Shown: positions 1 to 8,729 of the stretch, one piece after another
Layout: every line of letters begins with the position of its first letter
Position numbering within the stretch: position 1 is the stretch's first letter
Assembly: GCF_003268775.1 (NCBI RefSeq)
Contig: NZ_QLSU01000015.1
Location: 166,386 to 230,385, forward strand
Length of the DNA: 64,000 nt
Direction: 5' to 3'
DNA from: Paraburkholderia unamae
GTDB lineage: Bacteria > Pseudomonadota > Gammaproteobacteria > Burkholderiales > Burkholderiaceae
The notes under the pieces: model-generated
Told to the model about the DNA's origin: nothing
The model's database searches: none
The model's input: the letters and a program-made list of their open reading frames with translations, nothing else
Position numbers and translations under genes: made by a program

Positions 1-701
1 AAGTCGTAGTCGTTCGTCTCGTAGAAACCGGTTTGCAGTTCGCCGCCGAGACGCCAGTGGTAAATGCACTCGCGCTCCTTCCACGGCGTTTCGGCCGGGT
101 CATAGGCGATCGCATCATAGTGCGAAATGGGCGTGTGCACGTCGCCGGAGTCGGCCAGCACCATCGTGTGCTTGCCGCTTTCGTGCTCGAAGTAGTAGTA
201 GATGCCCTCGTGCTCCATGAGCCGGCTCACGAACGCGAAATCGGTCTCGCGATACTGTGCGCAATGCTCGCGTTTCGGATAGGTCGTCGTGCAGCGGTTG
301 ACCATATCGACCTGGTACTCGTCCAGCACCGTCTTGACGATGTCCGTCACCGTCATTTCGTGAAAGAAACGGTAGTGCGAGCCTCGTGTCAGCAGCCAAA
401 GCCGTGGCCGCACGATCGCTTCGTAGCGGCTCATACTGCCGTAGATGCCCTTGCCCGCCGAGGACATGCGAAACATCGTGACGATCCCGTTGAATTCGCG
501 CGTGGGCCCCGATGGCAGCGTCAGCTCCACCGACAGGTCCTGCCCGAGCATCTCGCCGGGCGTGAGGCCGCCCGACAGGCAAAGCAGGTCCAGACGGTAC
601 TCGCTCAGACGTCCGAGCTCATCGCCGCCCACCATGCGCAGCAGCATGAGTTCGGCGCTCGCGCCTGAGCATTTGACAGTGACATGACGGTCTACGGGCA
701 T
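1..701 (-). CDS. vgrG: T6SS spike protein VgrG (TssI), 3' part beyond window
   Basis: This is the N-terminal part of VgrG, the trimeric T6SS spike that sits on the Hcp tube and carries effectors. The frame is open from an ATG at 701 to the window edge, giving about 233 residues. The translation has the family's early region: it opens MPVDRHVTVKCSGAS, then MVGGDELGRLSEYRLDL, followed by a gp27-like stretch with FHEMTVTDIV and the segment RLMEHEGIYYYFEHE that is characteristic of VgrG. The ATG lies one base after the stop of the PAAR-like gene, so the two are probably translated together. It is last in the visible operon. The C-terminus, where any extension or effector domain would be, is not in the window. 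Confidence 0.93.
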   Translation of the reverse strand, partial: MPVDRHVTVKCSGASAELMLLRMVGGDELGRLSEYRLDLLCLSGGLTPGEMLGQDLSVELTLPSGPTREFNGIVTMFRMSSAGKGIYGSMSRYEAIVRPRLWLLTRGSHYRFFHEMTVTDIVKTVLDEYQVDMVNRCTTTYPKREHCAQYRETDFAFVSRLMEHEGIYYYFEHESGKHTMVLADSGDVHTPISHYDAIAYDPAETPWKERECIYHWRLGGELQTGFYETNDYD

Positions 702-702
702 A

Positions 703-1092
703 TCAGGGAATCATGGTTTTCACGGTGGCGGGATTGACGATCGTGACGACGCCCCCCCAGTTGCACATGCAGGTCGACACGTTGTCGAGGGAAGGCTGAT
801 TGCCGAGTAAAACGGTGGGCGCGCCGGGCGCCCACGGCGAGTACGTCGCCGGGATGCAGGGCTGCGGCGTGAGCACGCCCATCGCCGCCGCCGTGGCCGC
901 CGCCACCTGAGGATTGGCGGGCGACGTGCAGACGTCGAACGGCATGATGTTGACCATCGGAATATGGTCCATGATGTTCGCGGCGGGCGGCCCCTCGCCC
1001 ATGACCTCGTTCACCGGCAGGACGACGAGGCTCGACGGCGCCACACCGAAAGAGCACTGAAGCGTCGCCCCCATGCTGACCTGTTGCGGCAT
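703..1092 (-). CDS. PAAR-like protein (DUF4280 type), T6SS spike tip
   Basis: A 129-aa protein of the DUF4280/PAAR-like group, predicted to cap the VgrG spike. The start at 1092 (MPQQVSMGATLQCSFG) is chosen over the upstream ATG at 1176 because AGGAGG lies about 7 bases before it and because family members begin this way. Family signatures visible are the N-terminal MGATLQCSFG, a central ANIMDHIPMVNIMPF, repeated alanines, and a Cys-containing end CMCNWGGVV. It sits between clpV (44-base gap) and vgrG (stop and start one base apart), the usual place for a spike tip. There is no C-terminal toxin extension, so it is a structural tip or adaptor rather than an effector. Confidence 0.88.
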   Translation of the reverse strand: MPQQVSMGATLQCSFGVAPSSLVVLPVNEVMGEGPPAANIMDHIPMVNIMPFDVCTSPANPQVAAATAAAMGVLTPQPCIPATYSPWAPGAPTVLLGNQPSLDNVSTCMCNWGGVVTIVNPATVKTMIP

Positions 1093-1135
1093 CTCTATCC
1101 TCCTTCGCGCAAGTTTCGCGGCAAGCGCCGCGGGT

Positions 1136-3844
1136 TCAGTCGAACGTATACGTGAACTCGCCTTCGTGAGCGCCAACCTGCACCTTCTTCACCGCCTCGC
1201 CGCGCATCATGCGCGTGAGGAACTCGGTTGAAACGCGCGGCAACAACGTATTCGTGAGAATCGCGTCGATCATGCGGCCGCCGCTCTCAAGTTCCGTGCA
1301 GCGGCTTGCAATCAGTTTGACGACGTCCTCGTCGTAGACGAACGGCACCTTGTGCGAGAGGCGCAGCCGCTTTTCGATGCGCCCGAGCTGTAGCCGGATG
1401 ATCGCGCCCAGCATCTCGTCCGAGAGCGGGTAATACGGAATCGTCACGACGCGGCCGAGCAGCGCCGGCGGGAATACCTTCAAGAGCGGGTCGCGCAACG
1501 CCTTGGCGATCCCCTCCGGACCGGGCATCAGTTCGGGGTCCTTGCAAAGATTCGTGATGAGGTCGGTGCCCGCATTGGTCGTGAGCAGGATGAGCGTGTT
1601 CTTGAAGTCGATCACGCGGCCTTCGCCGTCCTCCATCCAGCCCTTGTCGAACACCTGGAAGAAGATTTCGTGCACGTCCGGGTGCGCCTTCTCCACCTCG
1701 TCGAGCAGCACGACGCTGTACGGGCGGCGACGCACGGCCTCGGTGAGCACACCGCCCTCGCCGTAGCCGACGTATCCGGGCGGCGCGCCCTTGAGCGACG
1801 ACACGGTATGCGCCTCCTGATACTCGCTCATGTTGATCGTGATGACATTCTGTTCGCCGCCATAGAGCACTTCGGCGAGCGCGAGCGCGGTCTCGGTTTT
1901 GCCGACCCCCGACGTGCCCGCCAGCAGGAACACGCCGATCGGCTTGTTCGGATTGTCGAGGCCCGCGCGCGAGGTCTGGATACGCCGCGCGATCATCTCG
2001 GTCGCATGGCCCTGGCCGATGATGCGGCGGTTCAGGTTCTCCGCCAGCTTCAGCACGTTTTCGATCTCGTTGCGCACCATGCGCCCCACGGGAATGCCGG
2101 TCCAGTCCTGCACGACCGAGGCCACGGCCTGACGATCGACGGTCGGCAGAATCAGCGGATCCTCGCCCTGGTGGCTCGCCAGCGCCGACTGGAGTTCGCG
2201 CAGTTCGGCTCGCAACGCTTCGGCATCGGGCCCGGCGTCCGCCTGGGCTTCGACACCCGCCTGCGCCTTGTCGTCCGCGCGACCCTCCACCTTGCCGGTC
2301 TGCTCGCGCAACTGGGCCCGCAACGCCAGGATGCGGGACACGAGCCCCTTCTCCTTCTCCCAGCGCGTTTCGAGTTCCGCAAGACGGGCGCGCTCGGCCA
2401 GCAGTTTTTCGGCGGCCGCGGACTCGCGCTCCGCCGTCTCGATGCCCACGGCCTTCTCGCGCGCGATGATCCCGAGCTCCGTTTCGAGCGCGCCGATGCG
2501 CTTGCGTGCGTCATCGACTGAAGGCGGCGTGGCGTGCTGGCTCACGGCCACGCGCGCGCACGCCGTGTCGAGCAGGCTCACCGACTTGTCGGGCAACTGG
2601 CGCGCCGGAATATAGCGGTGCGAAAGACGCACGGCGGCTTCGAGCGCTTCGTCGAGCACCTGCACCTTGTGATGCTGCTCCATCGTCGAGGTGATGCCGC
2701 GCATCATGCGGATCGCCTTTTCTTCGTCGGGCTCGGGCACCTGGACGACCTGAAAGCGCCGCGTGAGGGCCGGGTCCTTCTCGATGTGCTTCTTGTACTC
2801 GGCCCACGTCGTGGCGGCCACGGTGCGCAGCGTGCCGCGCGCGAGCGCGGGCTTGAGCAGGTTCGCGGCGTCGCCCGTGCCCGCCGCACCGCCCGCGCCG
2901 ACGAGCGTATGCGCTTCGTCGATGAAGAGGATCACCGGTTTTTCCGAGGCCTGCACCTCCTCGATCACCTGGCGCAGCCGGTTCTCAAACTCGCCTTTCA
3001 TGCTCGCGCCCGCCTGGAGCAAGCCGACGTCGAGCGTGCGCAACTGCACGTCGCGCAGCGTCGGCGGCACGTCGCCCGCCACGATGCGCTGCGCGAAGCC
3101 CTCCACCACGGCCGTCTTGCCGACGCCGGCCTCGCCCGTGAGAATCGGGTTGTTCTGGCGGCGGCGCATGAGGATGTCCACGACCTGGCGGATTTCCTCG
3201 TCGCGGCCCACGATCGGGTCGAGCTTGCCGTTGCGCGCCTGCTCCGTGAGATCGGTCGTGTAGCGGCGCAGCGCCTCCTGCTTTCCCATCGCGGCGGGCG
3301 GCACCGTACCGTCAGCTTCGGCGCCTTCCGGCGTGCTGGCGCGGAATCCATCGTTCGCGCTCATGGCCGCTTCCGGGGAGTCGCCGAGCAGCTTGTCGAA
3401 CTCGTCGCACAGCGTTTCGAGCTTCACCTGCTCGAACTGCCGCGAAATGCCATAAAGCGCGTTGCGCAACGACGGCGTTTTGAGCAGCCCCACCACGAGA
3501 TGCCCGGTGCGCACCTGCGACTCGCCGAACATGAGCGAGCCGAACACCCACCCGCGCTCCACCGCCTCCTCCACCTGCGAGGAAATGTCGAGCGACGACG
3601 CGCCGCGCGGCAGGCGGTCGAGCGCCTCGGTCAGGTCACGCGCGAGCCGGGCCGGGTCCATCCCGAAGTGGCGCACGACGCGATGCAAGTCCGAGTCCTG
3701 CAATTGCAGGATCTGGTGGAACCAGTGCGCAAGCTCGATATACGGATTCCCGCGCAGGCGGCAAAACGTATTCGCGCTTTCCAGCGCGCGAAAGCCCAGT
3801 TTGTTGAGCTTGCCAAAGAGCGCAGCGCGTTTGATTTCGGCCAT
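1136..3844 (-). CDS. clpV: T6SS AAA+ ATPase ClpV (TssH)
   Basis: A 902-aa ClpB/ClpV-type hexameric ATPase that disassembles and recycles the contracted TssB/TssC sheath. It has an N-terminal Clp_N double repeat (residues about 1-165). The first AAA domain has Walker A GEAGVGKT near residue 236 and FIDEAHTL as Walker B. A coiled-coil middle domain rich in E/R/A spans about 410-570, and the second AAA domain has GTSGVGKT near 646 and LLDEVEKAH near 715. The length is normal for the family. tssG lies upstream only 4 bases away and the PAAR-like gene downstream. Reading frame and domains are intact, so the gene should be functional. Confidence 0.96.
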   Translation of the reverse strand: MAEIKRAALFGKLNKLGFRALESANTFCRLRGNPYIELAHWFHQILQLQDSDLHRVVRHFGMDPARLARDLTEALDRLPRGASSLDISSQVEEAVERGWVFGSLMFGESQVRTGHLVVGLLKTPSLRNALYGISRQFEQVKLETLCDEFDKLLGDSPEAAMSANDGFRASTPEGAEADGTVPPAAMGKQEALRRYTTDLTEQARNGKLDPIVGRDEEIRQVVDILMRRRQNNPILTGEAGVGKTAVVEGFAQRIVAGDVPPTLRDVQLRTLDVGLLQAGASMKGEFENRLRQVIEEVQASEKPVILFIDEAHTLVGAGGAAGTGDAANLLKPALARGTLRTVAATTWAEYKKHIEKDPALTRRFQVVQVPEPDEEKAIRMMRGITSTMEQHHKVQVLDEALEAAVRLSHRYIPARQLPDKSVSLLDTACARVAVSQHATPPSVDDARKRIGALETELGIIAREKAVGIETAERESAAAEKLLAERARLAELETRWEKEKGLVSRILALRAQLREQTGKVEGRADDKAQAGVEAQADAGPDAEALRAELRELQSALASHQGEDPLILPTVDRQAVASVVQDWTGIPVGRMVRNEIENVLKLAENLNRRIIGQGHATEMIARRIQTSRAGLDNPNKPIGVFLLAGTSGVGKTETALALAEVLYGGEQNVITINMSEYQEAHTVSSLKGAPPGYVGYGEGGVLTEAVRRRPYSVVLLDEVEKAHPDVHEIFFQVFDKGWMEDGEGRVIDFKNTLILLTTNAGTDLITNLCKDPELMPGPEGIAKALRDPLLKVFPPALLGRVVTIPYYPLSDEMLGAIIRLQLGRIEKRLRLSHKVPFVYDEDVVKLIASRCTELESGGRMIDAILTNTLLPRVSTEFLTRMMRGEAVKKVQVGAHEGEFTYTFD

Positions 3845-3848
3845 GGCT

Positions 3849-4889
3849 TCAGTCTCCCGAAGGGGTGTCGCGCACGACGGCGCGCTGCGCGACGCTTGCC
3901 GGATTGAGCTTCAGTTGGCGCTGGTCGCCGCTGGCAGCGCCGCTCAACAACCAGCTCGTGTAGCCGAGCCGGGCATGCATGCCCAGCTTCAGGCGCGGCA
4001 CGTCGGCTTGCCGCAATTGCAGATTCACGTCCCAGTCGAGTCCGTCGTGGACGTAGTTGCGCACCCAGTCCACAAGACGCACAAGACTGTCTGCGCCAGG
4101 CAGGAAACGTTCATAGTCGGCGATCGAGAGCGGCCCGAAGACGATACGGAACTTGTGTTGCGCGTCCCACGTTCGCGCGCCCAGCGATGTCGAGACGCCC
4201 AGCGCCGCGCCGTCGCCCGAACCGAGCCGCGTGAGCGATTCCCGCGGCAGCGGCATCCAGTGACCGACCCACTGCTCGATCTCCACGGGCAGCCGGAAAA
4301 AGCGCGAGAGAATCAGCTTGAGCCCCGCGGCCGGTCTCGTGGGCATGGAAAGCAAGCCGGCAAAATGCAGCTTCGCGAAGTCGGGCACCGTGTCGCGCTC
4401 GCGCAGCGAAGTTTCGCCAAGGCCGAAGGTCGTACCCACATACATCGAGAAGCGATCGCGCCCAGGCCGCTCGAGACTCACCGCCGGCTGGGTGTTGGCC
4501 CATGCGCGGTAAAAGAGGCTCACCATACGGTGCTGGAACAGGTCGAGGAAACGGGCGAACGTGGGGTCGTCGGCGTTGCGCTCGCGATCGCGGATATATT
4601 CGGTCAAATGGGTCGGCAGCGCGCCGTGCGGACCCAGCAGGCCGAAAAAGTTCACCGCCAGTTGGGGCGCTCGCCCCGCCTCGCCCTGCTTGAACGCACC
4701 GAGCGTCGTGGGATAGAACACGAGTTCAGGCCGTTGGGTGAACCGGACGGCGTCGTCGCGCGGCAACAGGGACTCGCCCACGCGCGGCTGCTGTGGCCAC
4801 GCGTTCTCAACCAGCCGCACCGCCTGGAAAAAGTCGAAGCGCCAGGACTCGTCTTCGAGCAGACGCAGCACGTTCACAGAGTCGAGCAT
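3849..4889 (-). CDS. tssG: T6SS baseplate protein TssG
   Basis: A 346-aa TssG (ImpH/VasB family), part of the TssE-TssF-TssG-TssK baseplate wedge. The start MLDSVNVLRLLEDESWRFDF matches the family, which begins with the FDFFQAVRLVE segment. The ATG lies inside the last codons of tssF (16-base overlap), while the longer open frame upstream is only a shadow of tssF. Other family features are FYPTTLGAF near residue 60, a conserved NFFGLLGPHG segment, LTEYIRDR, and a C-terminal NLQLR/LGYTSWL region. The overlap with tssF and the 4-base gap to clpV show one transcriptional unit. Confidence 0.94.
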   Translation of the reverse strand: MLDSVNVLRLLEDESWRFDFFQAVRLVENAWPQQPRVGESLLPRDDAVRFTQRPELVFYPTTLGAFKQGEAGRAPQLAVNFFGLLGPHGALPTHLTEYIRDRERNADDPTFARFLDLFQHRMVSLFYRAWANTQPAVSLERPGRDRFSMYVGTTFGLGETSLRERDTVPDFAKLHFAGLLSMPTRPAAGLKLILSRFFRLPVEIEQWVGHWMPLPRESLTRLGSGDGAALGVSTSLGARTWDAQHKFRIVFGPLSIADYERFLPGADSLVRLVDWVRNYVHDGLDWDVNLQLRQADVPRLKLGMHARLGYTSWLLSGAASGDQRQLKLNPASVAQRAVVRDTPSGD

Positions 4890-6751
4890 CGCCCCGCCCT
4901 CGCCGGCCAGCGCATGATCTCGCCACGCGTCGTGGTCCTCACCACCGTTTCCGTGAACGAATTGATCGACACGTAGAGCGCAAAATATCGTGCGAGCACC
5001 GCGCCGAGCACGAAGGCGCCCGCGCCCTCGAAAGCCGCCTCGTCGAACGTCACGCATACCTGCTGGCCCCGCCCGAATACGATCGGCCCGGCCACGGGCA
5101 ACCGCCGCGTGATCGCCTTGGCCTCGACCGAGCGCACGCCTTCGATCTGGCGCTGCGCGGGCACATCGTCGACGGCGCAATAGAGTCCGAGCAGGTCGCG
5201 CAGCGCGCGGGCGCCCGTCACGGCGTCGGAATCGAGCAGTGAGCCGTAATTCAGCGAAAGATGGCTGAGCAGGCGCCACGCCACGGCACCGTGCGCGAAC
5301 GACGGCAGAGGGCGGCTCGGCCCGCTCACACAGCGCACGCTCTCCACCGGCGCCTCGACCGAGAGCGTGAAATCCGAGGCCCCCGTGCCCGTCGAAAGCG
5401 TGAGCGGCAAATCGCGATTCGTGCAAAGCACCTTGAGGGCCAGTTGGCGCAAGTCCCCGCGAAACGGCGCGTTGGCGGCGTCGACCAGGGCAATGAACGT
5501 CTCGCTGCCCAGGTAGCTCGTGCGCTGGCCGCGCTCGCGCTGGCGCGACGACTGGAGCCGGCGCTCGCGCCGCAACTGGTAGAAGGCCTCGCCGCCATAG
5601 CCGGCGCCCAGGTCCCGCGCGTAATAGAACGGCTCGAAGCGCTGCTCCTCGTTCGATCCCGCGCTATAGCCGGTCACGTCCTCGATGCCGTAGATCTCGA
5701 AGTCGAGCGGCCGGGTACGGTCGGCTATCACCTGATATTCGAACTGCGTTGGATTGAGCGCGATACGATCGGTGCGGCGCGGAAACAGGTTGACGGCCGG
5801 CGTGCAGTAGAGCGAGAAGTTCGAGGCGTCGAGCGTCTGTTCGAGCAGTGGGTCCGCACGGTTGAGGAGCACGACGATTTCCACCTCGTTCGCGGCGCAC
5901 TGGCGCAATGCGGGCAGCAGACCCTCGATGCCGACGAACAAAAAGCGCTGCGCGAACGCAAAATACTCCTGTAGCAGCCGGAAGCCCTGGAACGACTGGC
6001 GGCCCACCGGCAACAGCGCTTCGTCGTCCTCGAAGCCGAGTGGCCGCACCGCGTTGGCGGGCAGCAGGCGATGCCACGTTGCCGGGCGTGACGCGGGCAT
6101 GACCACGACGCCCACCGTCGAGGCGAGCAGCCTCTCGTAAATGCGCGTAGGCAACGCGTCGGCCCCGCGCAGATAGAGCGAAAGCCGGTCGAGCCGAAGC
6201 TGGTTGAACTTCAGCCCCGCCGTCGTGCGCAGGCGCAAACGCACGCCCGCTTTCACCCCGGCGGGAAGCGCGACGTCCGCGCCGCCAAGTGCGCCCGCAT
6301 AGGTGAAGAACTTCGCTTCGGCAATTTCAACGGGCCACAACGTCAGCGCGTGCGCCGTGCGGTATTCGCAACGCGTGGAGCCGTTCTTGTCGAGCACGGC
6401 GTGCAACGCGCTGCCGCGCGGCACCGTCACGCCGGCCGCCAGCGCGGGATGTGCAAGCTCCGGCTGGAGGCGCACGATGGCCATCGAAGGTGTCGGCGCG
6501 AGATAGTGCGGGTAGATCAGCTCGGTCAGGTGCTGCGTGAAGCGCGGAAATTCCGCGTCGATCTTCAGTTGCACGCGTGCCGCAAGAAAGCTGAAGCCTT
6601 CGAGCAGCCTTTCGACATAAGGGTCGGCGCATTCGAGGCCCTCCATGCCGAGGCGTGCGGCGACCTTCGGAAACTCGCGGGCGAACTCGGCACCCATTTC
6701 GCGCAAATGGGTCAGCTCCTGGTTGTAATAGCGGATCAGGTCGGGATTCAT
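4874..6751 (-). CDS. tssF: T6SS baseplate protein TssF
   Basis: A 625-aa TssF (ImpG/VasA family) baseplate component that pairs with TssG. The start MNPDLIRYYNQELTHLREMG is the canonical family N-terminus. It overlaps the stop of tssE in an ATGA arrangement, so the longer open frame reaching 7123 is rejected. Recognisable segments are FAREFPKVAARLGM, DPYVERLLEGFSFLAARVQ, LTELIYPHYLAP and, further on, NLFPRRTDRI and YGSLLDS. Length is normal. The downstream overlap with tssG suggests coupled translation and a fixed ratio of the two proteins. Confidence 0.95.
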   Translation of the reverse strand: MNPDLIRYYNQELTHLREMGAEFAREFPKVAARLGMEGLECADPYVERLLEGFSFLAARVQLKIDAEFPRFTQHLTELIYPHYLAPTPSMAIVRLQPELAHPALAAGVTVPRGSALHAVLDKNGSTRCEYRTAHALTLWPVEIAEAKFFTYAGALGGADVALPAGVKAGVRLRLRTTAGLKFNQLRLDRLSLYLRGADALPTRIYERLLASTVGVVVMPASRPATWHRLLPANAVRPLGFEDDEALLPVGRQSFQGFRLLQEYFAFAQRFLFVGIEGLLPALRQCAANEVEIVVLLNRADPLLEQTLDASNFSLYCTPAVNLFPRRTDRIALNPTQFEYQVIADRTRPLDFEIYGIEDVTGYSAGSNEEQRFEPFYYARDLGAGYGGEAFYQLRRERRLQSSRQRERGQRTSYLGSETFIALVDAANAPFRGDLRQLALKVLCTNRDLPLTLSTGTGASDFTLSVEAPVESVRCVSGPSRPLPSFAHGAVAWRLLSHLSLNYGSLLDSDAVTGARALRDLLGLYCAVDDVPAQRQIEGVRSVEAKAITRRLPVAGPIVFGRGQQVCVTFDEAAFEGAGAFVLGAVLARYFALYVSINSFTETVVRTTTRGEIMRWPARAGRCSTL

Positions 6752-7269
6752 GGTTTCTGGCGCGGCGCGCTTTCGTCGATCACGCGGACCTCGCCCGCTT
6801 CGAGGTCCAGCTCGGTGCGAAAATAGAGCCGCTCGGGATACGGCTGCGCCCACAGGTCGCCTTCGATCACGAACGCCACCGTGTTGTGACGCCCCGTTGT
6901 CTCCTCCTCCAGAATCGCGCTCACCCGCACGGTGTCGCGGCGGATACGCGGCTCGAACGTGATGATCACGTCGCGGATCATGCGCTCGAGCAAAGCGATG
7001 TCCATGCCCGAAGCGGTCTTGCCCGCGATGTCGGGCAAACCGAAATTGACCACCGACGCCGCGACAGCAGGGTACGCCGAGAGATCCTGCACCGTGCCGA
7101 GCCCACTCGCATTGAGCAGCCATGCAAGATCGCGCTGCACGCCCTGGCGCAGCGCGCGCATGGAGAGCACACGCCGCTCGCGGGTCTCCTGTTTCGCCTC
7201 GCGCTCCAGATCAGTCAGTCGATCGAGCAGCGCGGGTTGCAGGCGGTCGCGGCCCGTCAGCTCAGCCAT
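6748..7269 (-). CDS. tssE: T6SS baseplate protein TssE (gp25-like)
   Basis: A 173-aa gp25/lysozyme-related TssE that helps start sheath assembly at the baseplate. The start MAELTGRDRLQPALLDRL at 7269 is chosen because the gp25 fold needs no more sequence and because the ATG overlaps the end of tagJ by 8 bases. Family segments are SVVNFGLPDIAG near residue 75, RMIRDVIITFEPRI near 95-110, and the strand VAFVIEGDLWAQPYPERLYF. The stop overlaps the tssF start (ATGA). All three overlaps (tagJ-tssE-tssF-tssG) indicate a tightly packed operon. Confidence 0.93.
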   Translation of the reverse strand: MAELTGRDRLQPALLDRLTDLEREAKQETRERRVLSMRALRQGVQRDLAWLLNASGLGTVQDLSAYPAVAASVVNFGLPDIAGKTASGMDIALLERMIRDVIITFEPRIRRDTVRVSAILEEETTGRHNTVAFVIEGDLWAQPYPERLYFRTELDLEAGEVRVIDESAPRQKP

Positions 7270-8095
7270 GATCGAGCTCGGCGTCGGCGGCGGGCGTCTC
7301 GACCTTGAGCTCGACCGTGCGAACGTCGAAGAGCGCATAGTCGTTCGCGTCGGTCGTGAACATGCGTTGGCCGAGCGGGCGCGCCTCGTCAACGTCGCCA
7401 CCGGCGGCGCCCGTCCATTCGGTCGAGCGCGCGAGTGCGAGCGCGCTGTCCCCGGCTTCGAGCGTGCCCGGATAGCGCACCGGAATGAGGCCCGCGGCCT
7501 GGCCGTCGTTGGACCAGGTGAACACCGCGGGCATCCACACGCGATCGCGCAGGTCGGCGGGCGGCTCGATTTCAATGCGGCGAATCCGCTCGAAGGGAAT
7601 CCAGTAGTAGCGGCCCGCGAGGATCACTTCGAGTGCCGGACCAACCCGGCTGTCCGCGTCGGCAATCCATTCGAACGCCTCGCCGTTGAGCGCACCGGCC
7701 GTGGGCGCGGCCTGCTCCAGCGCGTTCGCGCGGCAAGCGGCGGCGGCCTTGACGTCTCCCGCTCCCTCCAGGCGCAGCGCTTCGATCAGGAGTGCGAGCC
7801 ATGCGGTGGGCTCGCCGAAGATCAGCGGGGCGCGCCGGCCCTTGAAGACATCTTCGCGCAGCGCCTCGCATTGGAGCGCGTCGCGATAAATCTGCACCAT
7901 CGCGAGCGCACCCGCATCGAGGTCTCCCGCAACGTTCAGTTGTGTGAGCGCCCGGTCCCATGCGCCCTGGATGGCGAGTAGCTGGAACAGGAACACGCGA
8001 TACGACGCGTTGGCCGGATCGTTGCGGACCTGCTGCTGCAACTGCTTCAGGCAAGCGTCGAGATCGCCTTCGCGCAAGCTCTCTTCTGCTGTCAT
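7262..8095 (-). CDS. tagJ: T6SS accessory protein TagJ (ImpE family)
   Basis: A 277-aa ImpE/TagJ protein. In the subgroup of T6SSs that have it, TagJ binds the N-terminal helix of the sheath protein TssB and helps ClpV engage the sheath. The translation starts MTAEESLREGDLDACLKQLQ, giving TPR-like helices over residues 1-120. It then has the ImpE core with ILAGRYYWIPFERI near residue 160 and PADLRDRVWMPAVF, and a C-terminal region with a PVRYPGT segment. It follows hcp after 118 bases that hold a strong hairpin, and overlaps tssE by 8 bases. Its presence places this locus in the TagJ-carrying class. Confidence 0.92.
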   Translation of the reverse strand: MTAEESLREGDLDACLKQLQQQVRNDPANASYRVFLFQLLAIQGAWDRALTQLNVAGDLDAGALAMVQIYRDALQCEALREDVFKGRRAPLIFGEPTAWLALLIEALRLEGAGDVKAAAACRANALEQAAPTAGALNGEAFEWIADADSRVGPALEVILAGRYYWIPFERIRRIEIEPPADLRDRVWMPAVFTWSNDGQAAGLIPVRYPGTLEAGDSALALARSTEWTGAAGGDVDEARPLGQRMFTTDANDYALFDVRTVELKVETPAADAELDHG

Positions 8096-8152
8096 TGTAT
8101 GTAGGCTCCGTCAAGCCGGACCCGGGCGCCGCACCGGGAAATGCCGGTCAAA

Positions 8153-8194
8153 GCACCCGCGCGGTGCGCCCCCTGGCGCGCGCCGCGCGGGTGC
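8153..8194 (-). terminator. GC-rich hairpin between hcp and tagJ
   Basis: A perfect 12-bp inverted repeat: GCACCCGCGCGG at 8153-8164 and CCGCGCGGGTGC at 8183-8194, with an 18-base loop. It lies just after the hcp stop on the minus strand. Only a short TTT follows, so it is more likely a partial terminator or mRNA 3'-end stabiliser than a full stop. That would fit hcp, which is needed in much larger amounts than the baseplate proteins encoded after it. Confidence 0.6.
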
Positions 8195-8213
8195 CGGTAC
8201 TGCACCACATGCG

Positions 8214-8702
8214 TCAGTCGGCGGCGTTTGTCGCGATGTTCCACTTCGTCTCGACGACGCCCCCTTCCTTCTGTCCCTTCGCGCTCTGCGGCTGGTACTC
8301 GACGTGGTATTTCTCGAAGTTAAGCGTGACGTGCTCGGTAAAGCGGTCCTCGCCGCCCGAACCGCCCTCGCTGATCGACGAAATGATCACGGTGGTGAAC
8401 GTGATCTTGAAGTATTCGAGCGGGTTGTCGCCGCCGGCCTTGCGCACCGTGAGCACGACCGTGTCGAAATGCTTGCCGTCCGCGCACTTGCCCATCAGGA
8501 TCGGCGACGCTTTGTCGAGGTACTTCGTGATCGACAAATCCTGCACGTTGACCTTGCCTGCACCTCCGCCCGTTCCCATGTGCATCGTGCCGGATTGCGA
8601 CATGCCCCAGCTCCATGCAAGCACGTCGATTTCGTCCTTGTGCGTCTTGTCCTGCGACTCGCCCTTCACGTCGCCGATCTTGATGAAAATATCAACAGCC
8701 AT
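8214..8702 (-). CDS. hcp: T6SS tube protein Hcp (TssD)
   Basis: A 162-aa Hcp, the ring protein that stacks into the T6SS inner tube and is secreted. The N-terminus AVDIFIKIGDVKGESQD is the family signature, followed by the HKDEIDVLAWSWG segment, a Gly-rich loop, DLSITKYLDKASPIL and a closing VEYQPQSAKGQKEG. The start has GGAGAA about 7 bases upstream. It lies 27 bases after tssC and is followed by a strong hairpin. Size and motifs are normal, with no C-terminal effector extension. Confidence 0.97.
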   Translation of the reverse strand: MAVDIFIKIGDVKGESQDKTHKDEIDVLAWSWGMSQSGTMHMGTGGGAGKVNVQDLSITKYLDKASPILMGKCADGKHFDTVVLTVRKAGGDNPLEYFKITFTTVIISSISEGGSGGEDRFTEHVTLNFEKYHVEYQPQSAKGQKEGGVVETKWNIATNAAD

Positions 8703-8729
8703 GTTTATTCTCCACTCAGAAAGTACGCG

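Noticed and set aside
115..582. Open frame across vgrG on the same strand
   Set aside because: Another frame of vgrG; Arg/Ala/Gly-rich translation with no motif, whereas the vgrG frame reads clearly.
2534..3907. Long plus-strand frame antisense to clpV
   Set aside because: Composition (Arg/His/Ala-rich) and lack of ribosome site mark it as a high-GC shadow of clpV.
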